Shown: piece by piece, positions 8,952 through 18,235 of the stretch | Position numbering within the stretch: position 1 is the first letter of the stretch | Layout: every line of letters starts with the position of its first letter | Translations under genes and position numbers: made by a program | Source: Paenibacillus cookii | GTDB taxonomy: Bacteria; Bacillota; Bacilli; Paenibacillales; Paenibacillaceae | Assembly: GCF_018333375.1 (NCBI RefSeq) | Contig: NZ_BORW01000002.1 | Coordinates: 124,001 to 188,000 of the forward strand | Direction of reading: 5' to 3' | DNA length: 64,000 bases | The notes under the pieces: generated by a model | Database searches by the model: none | Seen by the model: the letters and a program-made list of their open reading frames with translations, nothing else | What the model was told of the DNA's origin: nothing

Positions 8952-10283
8952 TTATTTCCGCAAACCGTATGTTTGAAGCAGAGCCGTCAAATCCTTGTTG
9001 ATGCTCTGCACATCCGGGCCGGATGCCGGGCGGTCGGTCAATCCGTACGCCTGCTTCAGTTTGAGAATCGCGTAAACCCGGTTGTTCAGCACGTCCTCCG
9101 GAATCGTTCCGTCGGCTACCGCTTTTTTCAGGGCGCGGATCGCTGTTTTTTCTTTCTCGGCATCATGCCCGACCAAAACGATGTTGCCGCCGGCCAAAAT
9201 CGCCTCTACCGACGCTTTGCCGATTTCGTAGTTTTTTTCGATCGCGCCCATCGTCATGTCGTCGGAGATGACCACCCCTTGAAACCCGAGCTCGTTGCGC
9301 AAAAGATCCGTGATCACTTTTTTGGAAAACGAAGCCGGGTGATCGGGATCAAGCTTCGGCATGAGCAGATGCGCGATCATGACCACATCGGCCTTGTTTT
9401 CGACGGCTTCCTTGAAGGGGATTAGCTCCAGCTTCCGGAGGCGGCTCAAATCATGGTTGACGACAGGCAGTCCGATGTGGGAGTCGACCGAGGTGTCCCC
9501 ATGCCCGGGAAAGTGCTTGACGACGGGAACGACGCCTTCCTTCCGAATGCCCTCCATCGTGGCGATGCCGAGCCGGCTGACCACGTCCGCCTTGTTCCCG
9601 AACGAGCGGTCCCCGATGACCGGGTTATTCGGATTGCTGTTTATGTCCAGCACGGGAGCGAAATCCATGTTCAGCCCGAAGCCGGACAACTCGCGCCCGA
9701 GCACGGCGCCGATCCCTTGGGACAACGCCTCGCTGTTCTTCGATCCGATCGCTTTGGCGGTCGGCACCTTTGCGAACTCCTTCGGCATGCGCGTCACGCG
9801 TCCGCCCTCTTCGTCGACGCTCATCCAAAGCGGCACCGGATTCGATTGGTTGGCCGCCTTCAGGTCATTAAACAATTTCAGCGCCTGCTTGGCGTTTTCG
9901 ATGTTGTTTTTATAAAAAATGAAGCCGCCGACATGATAGGATTCGATCAGCTCGCGGGTTGTATCGTTTGTTGCCGTGCCGTCCATGCCTACAAGGACCA
10001 GCTGCCCGATCTTTTCGTCCGTATTCATTTTCCCCAGCAGCTCAAGCGCCGGATCGCTCGGGATTTGATGAACGTCCCCCTGATCGTTCCCGCCGTCCTG
10101 GCCGTTTCCTTTCGAAGCGCCGGTGTCTTCCGAAGCGCCGCCGCTCCCTTGCTGTGCTTGTTGGTTCGATGTGCCTTCCCCCGGTTTGGCCGGCTGCACC
10201 TCATTCCGGTTCCCGCCGCATCCGGCCAGCAGCATGACGGCCAGCAGCAAAGCCAAACCGGTCTTCCCTATGTTTTTCAACAT
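8952..10283 (-). CDS. GH3 family lipoprotein, NagZ-like beta-N-acetylhexosaminidase
   Basis: 443-residue secreted lipoprotein. The signal peptide ends in the lipobox LLAGC (Cys ~22) and is followed by a Gly/Asn/Gln-rich linker to residue ~75. The GH3 domain carries the NagZ signature KHFPGHGDTSVDSH and the nucleophile region VVISDDMTMGA. Family members remove N-acetylglucosamine from peptidoglycan fragments or chitooligosaccharides. The ATG at 10283 has AAAGGAG. The stop of the upstream CLC gene is only 25 bp away, with no terminator between them, so the gene may share the fluoride-controlled transcript. A cell-wall recycling role outside the membrane is inferred from the family. Confidence 0.92.
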   Translation of the reverse strand: MLKNIGKTGLALLLAVMLLAGCGGNRNEVQPAKPGEGTSNQQAQQGSGGASEDTGASKGNGQDGGNDQGDVHQIPSDPALELLGKMNTDEKIGQLVLVGMDGTATNDTTRELIESYHVGGFIFYKNNIENAKQALKLFNDLKAANQSNPVPLWMSVDEEGGRVTRMPKEFAKVPTAKAIGSKNSEALSQGIGAVLGRELSGFGLNMDFAPVLDINSNPNNPVIGDRSFGNKADVVSRLGIATMEGIRKEGVVPVVKHFPGHGDTSVDSHIGLPVVNHDLSRLRKLELIPFKEAVENKADVVMIAHLLMPKLDPDHPASFSKKVITDLLRNELGFQGVVISDDMTMGAIEKNYEIGKASVEAILAGGNIVLVGHDAEKEKTAIRALKKAVADGTIPEDVLNNRVYAILKLKQAYGLTDRPASGPDVQSINKDLTALLQTYGLRK

Positions 10284-10308
10284 TCAAGGCTCCTTTCTAA
10301 AGCAGATA

Positions 10309-11697
10309 TCATCGTCGATCTTTCCCCGTATCATCCTTCTCGTTTCCGTTCGGCATATCCTCTTTTCCGCCTTTTTGTTGGCGCCCCTGGAACAGCAGGT
10401 TTTTCCGCGATGCCAGCGTCGTTCCCGGCGGCACGGCAATCCAGTGGCATTTGGCGGTCCCGATGCGCTGCGAGGTGTAAATCCCGCTGTATCCTGCAAA
10501 CAAATAGCTGATCAGACAAGCGATAAACATGTAGATCGCCCCGTCCGCCCCAAAGAGCTCGATGCCCATCAAAAAGCAGGCGATCGGCGTGTGAGTCGCG
10601 CCGCAAAACACCGCGATAAAACCTAACCCGGCCAAAAACGGCCCGTACATCTGGAAGACGTCGGCCAGCGTATGGCCCAGCGTAGCCCCGATCGCAAACA
10701 GCGGCGTCACTTCGCCCCCCTGAAATCCGGCGCCCAGCGTCACCGACGTAAAGATCAATTTCCACAAAAACGCAAAAACAGGTACGTCCCCGCCAACCGA
10801 ATCCGTAATCAGCGGGATACTGAGGCCCAAATAGGCGCGGGAACCGGCAATATACGCAAGGCCGATGACGATCAACCCGCCGGCGGCGCTTTTGAGCACA
10901 GGGTTCGAAAACGCTTTGGCGAACAGCTTTTTCAGCGCATGCGTCAGCTCGCTGAAACAGATGCTGGCGAGGGCAAACAGCAGCGAAGCTGCCGCGACTT
11001 TAAGAAGTACGATCAAACTAAGCTCGGGCGCGACCATGTGCGGGTACTGGACATGCTCCACTCCCCATAGACGGGTGGTGACCAGGTGGCCGACGAAGCT
11101 GGCCGTAAAACAAGGGATGAGCGCTTCGTACCGGATCAGCCCGATCGCGATGACTTCCAGGCCGAAGACCGTTCCGGAAAGCGGCGTGCCGAACACCGAG
11201 CCGAATCCGCCGCTGATCCCGCACATAAGCAGAATTTTCCGGTCGACCGGTCCGACCCGGGTCCACTTGCCGAATGCTTCGGCCAGGCTTCCGCCCATCT
11301 GCACCGCCGTTCCTTCCCGGCCGGCCGAGCCGCCGAACAAATGCGTCACGACGGTGCCGAACAACACGAGCGGCGCCATCCGCAGCGGGATGGTTTCTTT
11401 GCCGTCATGGATTTGCTCGAGAATAAGGTTGTTGCCTTTGGCGCTGTTTTTTCCGATTTTCATGTACAAATAGCTGACCAAAGCGCCGCCGGCAGGCAGC
11501 AAATATAAAAGCCAAGGGTGCGCTTCGCGGGTGTCGGTCGCGTATTCGAGCGCCAGCAGGAAAAGGGCCGAAGCCGATCCGCTTAGGAGGCCGACCGCCC
11601 CTCCGAGCCAAATCCATTTGATAAAACTCCGGAACAATGCCGCGTGCAAAAATTTCGGACCGCGGCGCCCGTTCGGATGCATCATCTTATCCATCAT
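10309..11697 (-). CDS. CLC-F type fluoride/proton antiporter
   Basis: 462-residue polytopic CLC transporter expected to expel fluoride in exchange for protons. Motifs: GGSAGREGTAVQMGG with the gating Glu, GISGGFGSVFGTPLSG, and GAGFQGGEVTPLF. The canonical chloride-binding GSGIP loop is absent. The segment KNSAKGNNL lies in its place, and an Asn sits 39 residues before the gating Glu, the spacing of Met79 to Glu118 that I recall for the Enterococcus CLC-F. The decisive evidence is a fluoride riboswitch directly upstream. The start chosen is ATG 11697, which has AAAAGGGG in front; an in-frame TTG at 11724 would add nine residues. The GH3 gene follows 25 bp downstream. Confidence 0.9.
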   Translation of the reverse strand: MMDKMMHPNGRRGPKFLHAALFRSFIKWIWLGGAVGLLSGSASALFLLALEYATDTREAHPWLLYLLPAGGALVSYLYMKIGKNSAKGNNLILEQIHDGKETIPLRMAPLVLFGTVVTHLFGGSAGREGTAVQMGGSLAEAFGKWTRVGPVDRKILLMCGISGGFGSVFGTPLSGTVFGLEVIAIGLIRYEALIPCFTASFVGHLVTTRLWGVEHVQYPHMVAPELSLIVLLKVAAASLLFALASICFSELTHALKKLFAKAFSNPVLKSAAGGLIVIGLAYIAGSRAYLGLSIPLITDSVGGDVPVFAFLWKLIFTSVTLGAGFQGGEVTPLFAIGATLGHTLADVFQMYGPFLAGLGFIAVFCGATHTPIACFLMGIELFGADGAIYMFIACLISYLFAGYSGIYTSQRIGTAKCHWIAVPPGTTLASRKNLLFQGRQQKGGKEDMPNGNEKDDTGKDRR

Positions 11698-11760
11698 TTC
11701 TGTTATGCCCCTTTTGTTCAACAATATGTATAATTTTTCCTGGCGCGCCGGGCAGGAGCA

Positions 11761-11811
11761 TGAAAATAAACAGACTCCTACCAGTGCGCACGTTCATCAC
11801 CGGTAGGAGTC
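11761..11811 (-). terminator. Riboswitch expression-platform terminator
   Basis: On the minus strand GACTCCTACC (11811-11802) pairs perfectly over 10 bp with GGTAGGAGTC (11782-11773), followed by TGTTTATTTT. The 5' arm overlaps the 3' end of the fluoride aptamer, so ligand binding should compete with terminator formation and switch the CLC gene on. Confidence 0.88.
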
Positions 11812-11849
11812 ATCAGCCTTTTCAGGCGGTTATGGCGAACTCCATCGCC
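11803..11849 (-). promoter_or_regulatory. Fluoride riboswitch (crcB motif) aptamer
   Basis: The minus strand carries the conserved blocks of the fluoride (crcB) aptamer in order: GGCGATGG at the 5' side, then TTCGCC, ATAACCGCC, a short AAAA-containing loop, GGCTGATG and CTCCTAC. The position between a sigma-A promoter and a terminator, 100 bp upstream of a CLC gene, matches fluoride-responsive operons. It should permit transcription only when fluoride is bound. No covariance search could be run. Confidence 0.93.
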
Positions 11850-11868
11850 TTTTATTCGCTTGTTTTAT

Positions 11869-11896
11869 TGTATACGAACGGATCGTTTTCAGTCAA
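11869..11896 (-). promoter_or_regulatory. Sigma-A promoter of the fluoride riboswitch transcript
   Basis: Minus-strand TTGACT (11896-11891), 16-bp spacer, TATACA (11874-11869; the sequence reads TATACAAT). The distance to the aptamer start is about 20 bp, so the aptamer would begin at or near the 5' end of the RNA. Confidence 0.75.
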
Positions 11897-11951
11897 CAGA
11901 AAGCCTGCTTCCGTCCGCTGCCTTTTTAAGACTCTGAAAAGTTGGCTTCGG

Positions 11952-14342
11952 TTACCCTGCGTCATCGGCGTACGGAAGCATGTTTTCCCGGTACTTGCCC
12001 GGGGTGACGCCTTCCAGCTTCTTAAAGGCCCGGATAAAAACGACGTCGCTCGTATAGCCGACCATCTGCGCGATTTGGGCATTGGTCAGGTCCTTGTCGC
12101 CCATATGCTGCTTGGCAAGCTCGATTCTTTTTCGGACGATCGTGTCGCTGAGATTTTTCCCGCTCTGCTTCTTATAAAAGGTCGAAACGTATTGCGGCGT
12201 CATGCCGAAACGGTCGGCCACCATGCCGAGCCCCATGTTCGGGTCGGTAAAATTCTGCTCCACGAACTCCTCCATCTCCTGCAGGAGATGGGAGCTGTGG
12301 TCGGTCCGCTCGGTGACGAGCGACTCGGCCAGCAATTCGTAAAGCTTTTTCGTCCGCTTGTGCATGCCTTCCGCCGTTTCGTACGAAAAAATATCCTTGA
12401 CCAGATCGATGTCCGGCCCCAAAATGTCATGCTGATTCGTCCCCGTCGCGTTGATGATTTTCAGGAACGTGCTCGTAATGTTAAAGAACAGGCATCGGCC
12501 GATCTCCGGCGTAATGCTGCCCGACTCGAAATTCATCGCGTAGATCGTATCCAGCAGCTTTAGGACGTTTTCCGTGTCTCCGCTGCGGACGAAGTTGATC
12601 AGCTGCACCTCGATGTCGATCGGGTAATAATAGTGGGCATGCACGTTTTTGATGTCCTGAAAATAGATGATCGTGCCGCCGCCCCGGATGATGCGGTATT
12701 CGAAGGCCGCCATCGCCTCCGCATAGCTTTCCCCGATGCTTTTCGCTCCCGAGTGGGGAAGCCCGGCGGCCACGGTAATATCCATCTTGAAGCGCTGCTC
12801 GATGACCGTTTTGAGGGACTCGCACATCTCCGCGATCACGCGTCCCGCTTCCCCGGACAGCCCCGGATCGAAGTTGTTCAGGAAAGCCACCCGATCGCGG
12901 TCGAGTTCGACGGCAAAAGACTTATGCGGACTTGGGATCATATCCGTTCCGATATTCGAGACGATAAAGCGCGCAAGCGCCCATTGTTCCTCGCTTTGCT
13001 CCGCATTAAACCCGGCGATGCTGTCAAGCTGCACGACGATGGCCGAAAAGTAATCGCTTACAAATTCGATGTCCATAAACCGCAGCGACTGTCCGCCTTT
13101 CTCCGACGTATCCACGTCCATCTGTCCGCGAAGGAGGCGCGACAGGTAGTTGGAACGGATCACGGGAGTTTGGCGGGCCAACAGGCTGCGCAGGTTTTTT
13201 TCCTCGTGCAGGGAACCTTCGATCGTCTGCAAAATAAAATCGTATTCGTTGACGGACGGCTTGCCGCTCCAGTTTTTCCCGCGCAGGATCGCATTGACCG
13301 CTCTCCGCAGCGGGCTGTAATTGCGGTATGTAATCATGAACGCGGCGGACATGCCGACGGCCAGGCACAAGGCGAACAGGATGACGGCCCATTGCTTGAT
13401 CAAAATGACCTGCTGCATGAACACGCTTCTCGGCGTGACCAGGACGTATTTCCAGCCTTCCTTTTTGGAGGCGGTATACGAAACCATCTTTTGTTCCCCG
13501 TTCAAGGTCTGGTTGAACAACCCCCCGCCGCCTTCGATCCGGGACAACAGCTGGGACGGGAGAGGCTCCCGGTCCGTCGCCATGATCGTCCTGCTGTCGC
13601 CGTCCACGACATAGATCGAACTGTCGCTCGCGGACTCGATCTGCGCGAACATTTCTTTGATCTGGCTTTCGTCGATCAAGGCGACAAAACTGCCTTTAAT
13701 GTCTTTCCGGTCGCGTCCGGGAAGGGATTGGGCGAACGTCACGACGTTCAGCGGACTTTTGTCCAGGCTTTCCATCGGATCGTATTCCGCCCGGCGGAGC
13801 AGCGTCGCGGTAGGAAGATATGCCATCGTATGGAAGCTTCCCAGCATCTCTTCCCGCCACTGCTCGTAGGGCATGCCTTGATAGCTGTAATACATGTCGT
13901 AAAACTTTCGCGAATCCGTCATGAGGCCGGACTTTAGAACGAGATCGCTATTTTCGAAATAAACGTAATAATCCAAAATGAAATTCGTGATGTTCCCGGG
14001 GCGGGACATCGTATTTTGCATGAATTCGATAAACTTGTAGCGGTCCGGGCTGGACGGATCCCCGCTGAGTTTCAGCAAATATTCCAGCTTCGGATCAAAA
14101 ATGATTTGCTGCGCCAATTTTTCCACTTCGTTCAATTTACCGTCAAGGGACAGCTTCAGCTGCTCCAGCATCGCCTTATTGGACCGGTTGGCCCCGTTTT
14201 CGAGGCTGGCTTCGACCTTGGTGTACAGAAAGGCGCCCATTGAAACGGGTATAAGCAAAAGAACGAGATTCGAGATCAACATCGTCATCCAAACGCTTCT
14301 CAGATTGGATATCCCCAGCGGACGAAGCAGCCATTTCAACAA
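11952..14342 (-). CDS. Membrane-anchored AraC-family regulator (YesN/two-TM type)
   Basis: 796-residue regulator. An N-terminal membrane helix (residues ~20-42), an extracellular cache-like sensing region (~45-290) and a second helix (~300-325) precede a cytoplasmic linker and a C-terminal AraC helix-turn-helix pair (~690-790: NMGLGMVADRFGMTPQYVS, then DLTNAQIAQMVGYTSDVVFIRAFKK). Such proteins in Paenibacillus sit beside LplABC-type sugar importers and switch them on when an extracellular oligosaccharide is sensed. The start appears to be TTG at 14342 with AGGGG a few bases upstream. It is encoded just downstream of the importer and glycosidase genes on the same strand, with a 94-bp gap. Confidence 0.9.
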   Translation of the reverse strand: MLKWLLRPLGISNLRSVWMTMLISNLVLLLIPVSMGAFLYTKVEASLENGANRSNKAMLEQLKLSLDGKLNEVEKLAQQIIFDPKLEYLLKLSGDPSSPDRYKFIEFMQNTMSRPGNITNFILDYYVYFENSDLVLKSGLMTDSRKFYDMYYSYQGMPYEQWREEMLGSFHTMAYLPTATLLRRAEYDPMESLDKSPLNVVTFAQSLPGRDRKDIKGSFVALIDESQIKEMFAQIESASDSSIYVVDGDSRTIMATDREPLPSQLLSRIEGGGGLFNQTLNGEQKMVSYTASKKEGWKYVLVTPRSVFMQQVILIKQWAVILFALCLAVGMSAAFMITYRNYSPLRRAVNAILRGKNWSGKPSVNEYDFILQTIEGSLHEEKNLRSLLARQTPVIRSNYLSRLLRGQMDVDTSEKGGQSLRFMDIEFVSDYFSAIVVQLDSIAGFNAEQSEEQWALARFIVSNIGTDMIPSPHKSFAVELDRDRVAFLNNFDPGLSGEAGRVIAEMCESLKTVIEQRFKMDITVAAGLPHSGAKSIGESYAEAMAAFEYRIIRGGGTIIYFQDIKNVHAHYYYPIDIEVQLINFVRSGDTENVLKLLDTIYAMNFESGSITPEIGRCLFFNITSTFLKIINATGTNQHDILGPDIDLVKDIFSYETAEGMHKRTKKLYELLAESLVTERTDHSSHLLQEMEEFVEQNFTDPNMGLGMVADRFGMTPQYVSTFYKKQSGKNLSDTIVRKRIELAKQHMGDKDLTNAQIAQMVGYTSDVVFIRAFKKLEGVTPGKYRENMLPYADDAG

Positions 14343-14436
14343 GCATCACCCCTACCTTAATTTGCATTATGCAGCTTACGCAAAAATGAACGATTACGTA
14401 CATTATAATGCAAGCAGTAAGGGCCGGTCACCCGTT

Positions 14437-15315
14437 TTATTCTTTAATGGCACCAATCAAAACCCCTTTGACGAAATACTTCTGCAGGAACGGGTACAGG
14501 CAGATGATCGGCAGCGTCGACACGATGATCGTCGCGTATTTGATCGTCTCGCCGATGGCGTATTTATCGTCCGCCGCCACCCCGGTCGACATCGAATCCG
14601 TGGAGTTTGCGATCAAAATTTCCCGCAGGACAAGCTGAAGAGGATACATGGTACGGTCGCGCAAATACACCAGTGCCGAAAAATACGAATTCCAATGCCC
14701 TACCGCATACCATAAAATCATGACCGCGATAACCGGCATGGATAACGGGATCACGATCCGGAACAGGATGGTCATCTCCCCCGCCCCGTCGATTTTGGCG
14801 GATTCCTCGAGGGAAACGGGCACGCCCTGGAACGCGGTTCTCATAATGATCAGGTTAAACGTAGATATCGCTCCGGGAATGAGCAGCGCCCACGGCGTGT
14901 TCATCATGCCCAGCTTATTGACCAGAATATAGTTCGGAATCAAGCCGCCGCTGAACACCATCGTGATGACGATGCCGAACATGAGAATATTTTTGAAGTA
15001 CAGGTTCCGGCGGGAGAGGACGTACGCTCCGAGCGCCGTCATGAACAGGTTGATCGCCGTCCCGGCCGCGACATAAAATAGCGTGTTCCTGTAGCCGCTC
15101 GTGATCATAGGGTTATCAAAAACAGCTTTGTATGCGTCCAGATTGAACCCAAGCGGCTTCAGCAGCATGCCCCGGTGTTGGATGAAAGCGGACGCCTCGC
15201 TGAGGGAGGCAAACAGAACATACAAAAACGGGTATAACGTGACGAAGCAAAGCAGCAGCATCAGGATCGTGTTGACGACCCCGAATATTTTTTCGCCGGT
15301 TGTTTGTGCGCCCAT
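14437..15315 (-). CDS. Carbohydrate ABC transporter permease, LplC-like
   Basis: 292-residue inner-membrane permease with six helices (first at ~13-33, LMLLLCFVTLYPFLYVLFASL). The EAA loop that contacts the ATPase reads EESAKIDGAGEMTILFRIVIPLS. The ending VKGVLIGAIKE is typical of LplC/YtcP proteins. It follows the LplB-like gene after 12 bp. No ATPase gene lies in this locus, so the importer presumably uses a shared MsmX-type ATPase; one candidate is the gene ending at 48503. The substrate is inferred to be an oligosaccharide released or trimmed by the GH88 and GH29 enzymes. Confidence 0.92.
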   Translation of the reverse strand: MGAQTTGEKIFGVVNTILMLLLCFVTLYPFLYVLFASLSEASAFIQHRGMLLKPLGFNLDAYKAVFDNPMITSGYRNTLFYVAAGTAINLFMTALGAYVLSRRNLYFKNILMFGIVITMVFSGGLIPNYILVNKLGMMNTPWALLIPGAISTFNLIIMRTAFQGVPVSLEESAKIDGAGEMTILFRIVIPLSMPVIAVMILWYAVGHWNSYFSALVYLRDRTMYPLQLVLREILIANSTDSMSTGVAADDKYAIGETIKYATIIVSTLPIICLYPFLQKYFVKGVLIGAIKE

Positions 15316-15327
15316 CGTTTGGCCTCC

Positions 15328-16299
15328 TTACCACAATTTGTTTTCGGATACGCGTTTGCTGACGGCGTTTGCCGAAACGATCAGAATCAAGCTGATGACC
15401 GAGTTGAACAAGCCGACGGCCGTCGTGAAGCTGTAGCTCGCCTCCAGTACCCCTTTGCGGTACACGTAAGTGGAAATGACATCGGCCGTTTCGTAGGTGA
15501 GCGGATTGTAAAGAAGCAGCACCTTTTCGCTGCCGACCGAAAGCAGATGGCCCATGTTCAGAATAAGCATGATGACGATCGTCGGCATGATGCCCGGGAT
15601 CGTAATATGGAAAATCTGCTTCCACCGGCTCGCGCCGTCGATTTTGGCCGCTTCGTAGAGCGTCGGGTCGATGTTGGCGATCGCCGCCAAATAGATGATC
15701 GAACCCCAGCCCACGCCCTGCCAGATGCCGGAGGATACGAAAATAAACCGGAACCAGCCCGCTTCCTTCAGGAAATCGATCGGCTCGACGCCGATAAACC
15801 CAAGCAGTTGATTGATGAGCCCGTCGCGGCTCAAAAAGTCGAACATCATCCCTGCCACCACGACGATCGAAATGAAGTGGGGCAGATAGGAAATCGTCTG
15901 GACGAACCGCTTGAACAGCATTTTGCGGATTTCGTTTAACAGCAGCGCCAAAATAATGCCGGCCGGAAACCCGAAAATCAGGTCGTACACGTTCAGGAGC
16001 AGCGTGTTTCGGATCAGTCTCCAGAAATACACGCCGTTAAAAAAGCTGTCGAAGTGCTTGAACCCGACCCAAGGGCTGCCCCAAATGCCGGTGGCCGGCG
16101 AATAATCCTTAAAAGCGATTTGCAGGCCGTACATCGGACCGTAATGAAAAATGACGTAATAAGCGATGACCGGGAGCGCCATCAAATAGATGACCCAGTT
16201 GCGGCGCAGATCCTTTCGGATCGTTTGGGCGGTGGAGAGATCGTTTTTGGGCTTGGCGGAACGCTTGTTCATCGGCTTGTTTTTGCTTATCTGCCACAT
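15328..16299 (-). CDS. Carbohydrate ABC transporter permease, LplB-like
   Basis: 323-residue permease with a basic cytoplasmic N-terminus and six helices, the first at ~37-57 (VIYLMALPVIAYYVIFHYGP). The segment YGLQIAFKDYSP is characteristic of LplB/YteP proteins. The EAA loop reads YEAAKIDGASRWKQIFHITIPG. It forms the membrane pore with the LplC-like protein encoded next. It is separated from the solute-binding protein gene by 138 bp that contain a strong hairpin. Confidence 0.92.
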   Translation of the reverse strand: MWQISKNKPMNKRSAKPKNDLSTAQTIRKDLRRNWVIYLMALPVIAYYVIFHYGPMYGLQIAFKDYSPATGIWGSPWVGFKHFDSFFNGVYFWRLIRNTLLLNVYDLIFGFPAGIILALLLNEIRKMLFKRFVQTISYLPHFISIVVVAGMMFDFLSRDGLINQLLGFIGVEPIDFLKEAGWFRFIFVSSGIWQGVGWGSIIYLAAIANIDPTLYEAAKIDGASRWKQIFHITIPGIMPTIVIMLILNMGHLLSVGSEKVLLLYNPLTYETADVISTYVYRKGVLEASYSFTTAVGLFNSVISLILIVSANAVSKRVSENKLW

Positions 16300-16382
16300 G
16301 CTTATCCCTGCCTTTCTGTAGGATTCCGGATGAAATAGGAGCCTGATGGTAAGTGCGAAACGAATTGCCTTCCCCTATTTTT

Positions 16383-16414
16383 AGAAAAGCCGGGGGATGA
16401 GCGTTCATCCCCCG
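16383..16414 (-). terminator. Intra-operon attenuator hairpin between binding protein and permeases
   Basis: Minus-strand CGGGGGATGA-ACGC-TCATCCCCCG is a perfect 10-bp stem followed by GCTTTTC. It lies in the gap between the binding-protein stop and the first permease. A partial terminator here would keep the binding protein more abundant than the permeases, a common arrangement. Confidence 0.7.
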
Positions 16415-16437
16415 ACCCTGAATCGCGTTCAATGCCA

Positions 16438-18060
16438 TTAGCGTTTGTTGAACCGGTCAAGGGCTGCCTGCTGGATCTTGATCGCGTCTTCGATGCCCAT
16501 AGCCTCGATTTTCTTCACGTATTTATCGAAATTATCGAGCGGCTCGGCGCCCATGATGAATTTCAGGAACATTTCGTCCCGATACGTGTTGATGTCCGTC
16601 ATGATCGAAGCGTATTGCGAGCTTTCGTCTTTCGTCGGCGTCACGAGCGGCATTTTGCGCTCCCCGGTAGGCTGGGACCAAATTTCAAGCGCTTCGCGCT
16701 GGTTCGGCAGCGCCAGGTACTGCATCTGGAAATCGTCGCTGAGCACGAACGGCGCGCTCCACGTCGAGCGGTTATGCTTCGCGAAGGATTGCTGCAAACT
16801 TACGCCGCTTGGCGGGTTCAGGACCTCCGGCAAAAAGACCGGCTTGCCGTTTTCCATTTTGTAAGCTTCGCCTTCCTTGCCGTAGTTAAACAGCAAGTTT
16901 CCTTTTTCGCCGTACGCGTAATCCAGCCATTTCACGGTTTCGATCGGGTTCGGGTTGCTGGTCGAAATCGCCGCGCCGATGCCGTTCGTCGCAAAGTCCT
17001 TTTGGCCCCAGATCGCTTTATCCCCTTTGTTCAACACCGGATAAGGAGCCGCCACCAGATTAAACGTCGGGTCTTTATCCTTCATCAGGTTGGCGTATTT
17101 GCCGATGCCGCCTCCGTTGTAGGTCGGCGCCGCGCCGAGCTGGTTGCCCGTCATTTTGGCATCGAACAGCTTGTCGTTCGGCGCCGCAAAGTCCTTGTCG
17201 AGCAAACCTTCCTTGTACCATTTGTTCATCGTCGTCAAAAATTCTTTGTATTCCGGCTGGATCGGACCGTATTTCACCTGGTTGTCGACTTGGTAGAACC
17301 CGTAGTTGATCCCCCAGGCGCCCAGGAATGGCGCGTCGATGCCCACGTCGTCTTTCGTGAAATACAGCGGGATTTCGTCCGCCTTGCCGTTGCCGTTCGG
17401 GTCTTTTTCTTTGAATGCCTTCAGCACCGTATACCATTCGTCGATCGTCGTCGGCTTTTGCAGCCCGAGCTTATCCAGCCAGTCCTGCCGGATGGCAGGC
17501 CCGTAGAATACCCGGACTTTTTCGCCGCCGCGGAAAAACGGGAACATGTACAAGCTGCCGTCATCCGTCGTCACTTGCTTTTTCCAATCCGGATGCTCTT
17601 CCAGCAACTTCTTCAAATTCGGCGCATATTGATCGATCAGATCGTTTAATTTAATGATTTTGTTGTCCTGGATCGCTTTTTCCGGTCCGCCCGGATAGCC
17701 GATCCAGGACGTCTCGATGACGTCGGGCAGCTTATCGGATACCATCATCAGGTTAAACTGCTCGGCCGCTTGCGCGGAGTCCGTCGGCGGGTGCTGGAAA
17801 TCGACTTTGACGCCTGTAATGTTTTCTAGCTCTTTGTACATGCCCATTTCGGCGTACGTTTTCATTTGGGCCGCAGCCGCAGAGTGCATGCTTACCCAAT
17901 ACGTCAGATGCGTGAGCTTTTCGGGTTCGCCCGATTTGCCTTCCGCGGAAGTTCCCCCTTTTGCTTGATCTCCTCCGGAACTGCTTCCGCATGCCGCAAG
18001 CGATAAAACCAATGTGGCCGCCAAAAGCGCAATCCCGATTTTTTTGCCTCTTTTTACCAT
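16438..18060 (-). CDS. Extracellular solute-binding lipoprotein, LplA-like
   Basis: 540-residue lipoprotein that captures the substrate for the LplBC-like permeases. The signal peptide ends with lipobox SLAACG (Cys ~24), followed by a Gly/Ser/Lys linker. The body is a type-1 sugar-binding fold with features common in the LplA group, such as PTTIDEWYTVLKAFKEKDPNGNGKADEIP read in short blocks around residues 190-220. Length suits the large Paenibacillus oligosaccharide-binding proteins. The ATG at 18060 follows a GGGAGG. A promoter candidate sits in the 244-bp gap upstream. Confidence 0.93.
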   Translation of the reverse strand: MVKRGKKIGIALLAATLVLSLAACGSSSGGDQAKGGTSAEGKSGEPEKLTHLTYWVSMHSAAAAQMKTYAEMGMYKELENITGVKVDFQHPPTDSAQAAEQFNLMMVSDKLPDVIETSWIGYPGGPEKAIQDNKIIKLNDLIDQYAPNLKKLLEEHPDWKKQVTTDDGSLYMFPFFRGGEKVRVFYGPAIRQDWLDKLGLQKPTTIDEWYTVLKAFKEKDPNGNGKADEIPLYFTKDDVGIDAPFLGAWGINYGFYQVDNQVKYGPIQPEYKEFLTTMNKWYKEGLLDKDFAAPNDKLFDAKMTGNQLGAAPTYNGGGIGKYANLMKDKDPTFNLVAAPYPVLNKGDKAIWGQKDFATNGIGAAISTSNPNPIETVKWLDYAYGEKGNLLFNYGKEGEAYKMENGKPVFLPEVLNPPSGVSLQQSFAKHNRSTWSAPFVLSDDFQMQYLALPNQREALEIWSQPTGERKMPLVTPTKDESSQYASIMTDINTYRDEMFLKFIMGAEPLDNFDKYVKKIEAMGIEDAIKIQQAALDRFNKR

Positions 18061-18235
18061 GTAAGCGCCTCCCTTTTGATCGTTTCTAAACTATCCGGAG
18101 CTTGGTTCATTTCGTCCAGCCGGTATCCAAAGTATAGGGAACGCCCCCGCCGGCAAGATACTGGAAGTTTTTCATAAACCTTATATTTTCGTAAGATTGA
18201 GGACTGACGATTCTTATTTTTTTCAGCCTTTTTTT

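Noticed and set aside
16432-17649. Plus-strand open frame over the LplA-like gene
   Set aside because: Antisense shadow of the binding-protein gene, low complexity, no ribosome binding site.
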